From Clostridiales bacterium (GTDB lineage Bacteria > Bacillota > Clostridia > Christensenellales > CAG-1252): a stretch of DNA of 8,645 nt. Positions 6,776 to 8,645 of the stretch are shown here, one piece after another (the first letter of the stretch is position 1; every line of letters starts with the position of its first letter). The position numbers and the translations under genes were made by a program. The notes under the pieces were generated by a model. The model saw nothing but the letters and a program-made list of their open reading frames with translations. It was not told where the DNA came from and searched no databases. The stretch covers positions 1-8,645 of the forward strand of contig DMCI01000145.1 of assembly GCA_003445835.1 (NCBI GenBank), written 5' to 3'.

Positions 6776-7239
6776 GCGCAACGGAACAAAACACACTTCA
6801 GGATCAGATCCTCGTCGTTTTTGCGGATAAGTCGGATTTTGACCAAGCGCTTCGCTCCGTCGGGGTGGAGAAGGTGGAAAGGAACGAGCAGGGCAAACCC
6901 TACATTCCCGATTCTCCGTATTTTATTTCTTTCTCACACAAAGGGGAGGTTTCGGTAGCCGCCATTTCCGACCACGAAGTAGGGGTGGATATCGAAAACG
7001 TTACCGCGCCGAGGAACATTACGCGGCTTTCCCGTCTTTTCGACGACAGCGAAGTGCCCGAGAGCTTGTACGATTTTTACCGCCTTTGGACGGCAAAAGA
7101 AGCGATGGGCAAGTACAACGGTACGGGGATCAACCTCGCCGTTTTGAAACAGAAAACGGTGGACGTCCGTCACTTGGATTACGGTGATTATATCATCGGC
7201 GTCGTGGGAAAGGGCGATATCAGCTTGAAAGTGTTTTAA
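6772..7239 (+). CDS. Compact Sfp-type 4'-phosphopantetheinyl transferase
   Basis: This enzyme would transfer 4'-phosphopantetheine from coenzyme A to a serine of a carrier protein, turning apo-ACP into holo-ACP. Family motifs are clear: GKPYI near 41-45, the ISFSHKGE segment at 52-59, VGVDIE at 70-75 with Mg2+ ligands D73 and E75, and WTAKEAMGK at 106-114 with E110 and K114. These match D107, E109, E151 and K155 of Bacillus Sfp in kind and spacing. The FSHKGE element and the ~70 residues ahead of the first metal site mark it as Sfp/Gsp type rather than the ~120-aa AcpS type. At 155 aa it is well below the ~225 aa of Sfp, with shortened N- and C-terminal parts but no lost catalytic residue. 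AAGGAGG at 6756-6762 lies 9 nt from the ATG. It overlaps dnaB by 4 nt, and the acyl carrier protein gene begins 10 nt after its stop, making that ACP the obvious substrate. Confidence 0.9.
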   Translation: MSATEQNTLQDQILVVFADKSDFDQALRSVGVEKVERNEQGKPYIPDSPYFISFSHKGEVSVAAISDHEVGVDIENVTAPRNITRLSRLFDDSEVPESLYDFYRLWTAKEAMGKYNGTGINLAVLKQKTVDVRHLDYGDYIIGVVGKGDISLKVF

Positions 7240-7249
7240 GGAGCGAAGT

Positions 7250-7477
7250 ATGATCGAAGAAAAAGTTTTCGGTATCATCAGCGAGCAATTTGACGTGGAT
7301 AAGTCCAAGCTTTCTTTGGAAACGGATCTTGTCAAGGATCTTCACGCCGATTCTCTTGACCTTGTAGAACTGATCATGGCGTTTGAAGACGAGTTCGGTT
7401 TGACGATCCCCGACGACGTGGCTCTTACCGTCAAAACGCTCGGAGACGCCGTGGAGTATATTCGTTCGGCAGAGTAA
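7250..7477 (+). CDS. acpP: Acyl carrier protein
   Basis: This 75-aa acidic protein has the four-helix carrier-protein fold. The attachment site for 4'-phosphopantetheine is S35 in the DSL motif (LHADSLDLVEL), followed by the recognition-helix sequence MAFEDEFGLTIPDD typical of fatty-acid-synthase ACPs. The length is normal (75-80 aa) and nothing is missing. Its sequence looks like a primary fatty-acid ACP more than a polyketide or D-alanyl carrier, but no fab, plsX or rnc gene lies nearby, so a specialised role cannot be excluded. AAGGAG at 7238-7243 overlaps the stop codon of the phosphopantetheinyl transferase gene and sits 6 nt from the ATG, so the enzyme and its likely substrate are translated in tandem. 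The TAA stop is at 7475-7477. Confidence 0.95.
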   Translation: MIEEKVFGIISEQFDVDKSKLSLETDLVKDLHADSLDLVELIMAFEDEFGLTIPDDVALTVKTLGDAVEYIRSAE

Positions 7478-7532
7478 GCCCTGTGGCGGATCTTTTGCAA
7501 TCGTCGTATAGTTACTGTTGAGGAGGTAGGAT

Positions 7533-8525
7533 ATGTCTTCATTTCAGCGTGCGTTGTTCAAATCCATTGACGTTTTGTTCAATCGTGCTCAAAATAAGCA
7601 CAAATTTTCGGGTATCGACATAAAGAAAGATATCGTTTATGATGAAACGTCCCCGAATTCTTGCGCGATCGACACGTATCGTCACGAGAACAAGATCGGA
7701 TTTAAGCTTCCCACCATCATCAACTTCCACGGCGGCGGCTATATGGCGGGCGACAAAGAATACCGCTACGGTATCGCGTGTTACTTGGTAGACAAACTCG
7801 ACATTTGCGTGATCAACGTCAACTATCACAAATGCGAGACGAAAAAATTTCCGCAATTTACGCAGGACAGTCTGAAGGCGCTTGCTTGGATCGAGGCTCA
7901 CGCCGATGAACTCAATATTGACCTTTCCAATCTTTACATAATGGGCGACAGCGCCGGCGCGCAGATCGCCGCGCACGCGATCACCATCATGCAAAATGAC
8001 GAGATGCGCGAGGCTCTCGGATGTGAAAAAGCTACCCTGAAGTTTAAAGCCGCGCTGTTGTTCTGCGGCCCGTACGACGTGATTACCGCCGTTACTTCCG
8101 CTTCCATTTTGGATATCGCAAGAGGGCTCGGAAACAAGGTTTTGGGCATCAACGTACGCAATAAGGAAGAGCTGGAATCCTATCCGTACCTGCGGTACTT
8201 AAATCTTCTTGATTGGATCAAAGACGACTTCCCGCCTTGCTTTATCGGTCACACGAAATACGACATTTTTTGCGCGGGGCAGGCGGAACGCTTGATCGCG
8301 GAACTCAAAAAGAGAAATATCCCGTACGTTTCGTATTTTTCCACAAAACCGCTGGACTACCATTGTTGGCATCTTGCATTGAAAAACCGCAGCGCGAAGA
8401 AGATCTTGGCGCAATTGGTCGCTTATATGCAATTGATGCTGAAAGGCGTGATCCCCGAGACGAAAGAGATCGTCTACGGCAGGCTTCCCAAAAAGGAGAA
8501 AAAGCAGGAAGAAACTCAAGAGTAA
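7533..8525 (+). CDS. Alpha/beta hydrolase, hormone-sensitive-lipase-like esterase
   Basis: This 330-aa serine hydrolase probably cleaves a carboxylic ester of unknown identity. It has the two hallmarks of the HSL (family IV) esterases: HGGG at residues 66-69, which forms the oxyanion hole, and the nucleophile elbow GDSAGA with S140. The likely rest of the triad is D244 (in TKYDIF) and H277 (in YHCWHL, where many relatives have HGF); H280 is an alternative. No signal peptide is seen, so it should be cytoplasmic. The C-terminus ends in a Lys/Glu-rich tail of about 12 residues. AGGAGG at 7521-7526 lies 6 nt from the ATG. The gap after acpP is 55 nt with no convincing terminator or promoter, so it probably shares the dnaB-PPTase-acpP transcript. 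A role tied to ACP-bound acyl groups is suggested only by position. Confidence 0.88.
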   Translation: MSSFQRALFKSIDVLFNRAQNKHKFSGIDIKKDIVYDETSPNSCAIDTYRHENKIGFKLPTIINFHGGGYMAGDKEYRYGIACYLVDKLDICVINVNYHKCETKKFPQFTQDSLKALAWIEAHADELNIDLSNLYIMGDSAGAQIAAHAITIMQNDEMREALGCEKATLKFKAALLFCGPYDVITAVTSASILDIARGLGNKVLGINVRNKEELESYPYLRYLNLLDWIKDDFPPCFIGHTKYDIFCAGQAERLIAELKKRNIPYVSYFSTKPLDYHCWHLALKNRSAKKILAQLVAYMQLMLKGVIPETKEIVYGRLPKKEKKQEETQE

Positions 8526-8535
8526 AACGGGTTGG

Positions 8536-8564
8536 ATCCGCCGCGATTTTCGCGGCGGGTTTTT
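8536..8564 (+). terminator. Intrinsic terminator after the esterase gene
   Basis: CCGCCGCGA at 8538-8546 pairs perfectly with TCGCGGCGG at 8550-8558 around a TTT loop, giving a 9-bp stem, nearly all G-C. A U-G and an A-U pair can extend it outward to 8536 and 8560. A T-run follows at 8560-8564 and then GTTT. It begins 10 nt after the stop codon at 8525. This is the strongest terminator in the window and marks the end of the gene run. Confidence 0.92.
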
Positions 8565-8569
8565 GTTTC

Positions 8570-8589
8570 GTCCCTAAAGAGTCCCTAAA
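8570..8589 (+). repeat. Short tandem direct repeat, 11-bp period
   Basis: GTCCCTAAA occurs at 8570-8578 and again at 8581-8589, with GA between, so the period is 11 bp, about one helical turn. It lies in non-coding DNA just past the terminator. Two copies are too few to claim function; a protein-binding site or replication slippage are both possible. Confidence 0.5.
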
Positions 8590-8607
8590 AACAGGGTCGT
8601 TTTTTTT
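8583..8607 (+). terminator. Weak second hairpin with T8 tract
   Basis: CCCT at 8583-8586 can pair with AGGG at 8593-8596 around a 6-nt loop, followed by TCG and eight T residues at 8600-8607. The T tract is good but the stem is only 4 bp, so it is at most a back-up terminator for read-through past 8564. The remaining bases to 8645 show no gene start or other element I can support. Confidence 0.25.
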
Positions 8608-8645
8608 GGCGTTGCTACGACGATCGGATCGTTTTCAAAAAGCGC

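Noticed and set aside
7478..7532. Possible promoter in the acpP-esterase gap (TATAGT at 7507-7512)
   Set aside because: The -10 matches five of six bases, but no -35 at 16-18 bp spacing matches more than two or three bases and there is no extended -10 TG, so chance is more likely.
6772..8525. Read as a polyketide or non-ribosomal peptide cluster because of the Sfp-type PPTase and ACP
   Set aside because: No ketosynthase, adenylation or condensation domain is present, and the ACP resembles the fatty-acid type.
8618..8633. CGATCGGATCG near-palindrome as an operator or hairpin
   Set aside because: A real hairpin would leave only three or four pairs with a 5-nt loop, and a single imperfect 11-base palindrome is expected by chance.

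Overview
The window is a compact run of eight genes, all on the + strand. Spacing between genes ranges from 4-nt overlaps to a 62-nt gap, there are strong GGAGG-type ribosome binding sites, and base composition is close to even with many G/C-ending codons. Standard bacterial code fits: TGA is used as a stop and Trp is TGG. The protein types (PepF, a PfoR-like orphan EIIC, a Firmicutes-style DnaB, SpoU methylase) and the AGGAGG and TATAAT-type signals suggest an uncultivated Clostridia-like member of the Bacillota, perhaps a gut lineage. That placement is inference; there is no rRNA or other taxonomic marker here. I see no insertion sequence, phage gene, CRISPR array, tRNA or rRNA.

Layout. 1-714 is the 3' end of leuS, starting just before the KMSKS loop. 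One base later is a TrmH/SpoU-family RNA 2'-O-methyltransferase (716-1576). A GC-rich hairpin with a short T-run (1591-1623) then abuts the ribosome binding site of an orphan PTS EIIC / PfoR-like membrane protein (start best placed at 1639). This gene is followed after 8 nt by oligoendopeptidase F (2817-4580), which overlaps by 4 nt an unrecognised membrane-anchored extracytoplasmic protein (4577-5350). The 3' end of that gene carries a near-consensus sigma-A promoter (TGCTATAAT with a 17-bp spacer) about 100 bp ahead of dnaB (5366-6775). dnaB overlaps by 4 nt a compact Sfp-type phosphopantetheinyl transferase (6772-7239). Acyl carrier protein (7250-7477) comes next, and then an HSL-family alpha/beta hydrolase (7533-8525). 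A strong intrinsic terminator (8536-8564) closes the unit. The last ~80 nt hold a short tandem repeat and a T8 tract but no recognisable gene.

How the genes fit together. leuS and the methylase concern translation. The EIIC-like protein, peptidase and membrane protein look like one small envelope or nutrition transcript with no shared pathway I can prove. The clearest functional link is the PPTase-ACP pair: the first would load 4'-phosphopantetheine onto Ser35 of the second, and a serine esterase sits immediately downstream. Their attachment to dnaB, possibly from a promoter buried inside the preceding gene, is the most unusual arrangement here. I do not see firm evidence of a wholly new system; the most interesting points are regulatory placement and the compact carrier-protein module.
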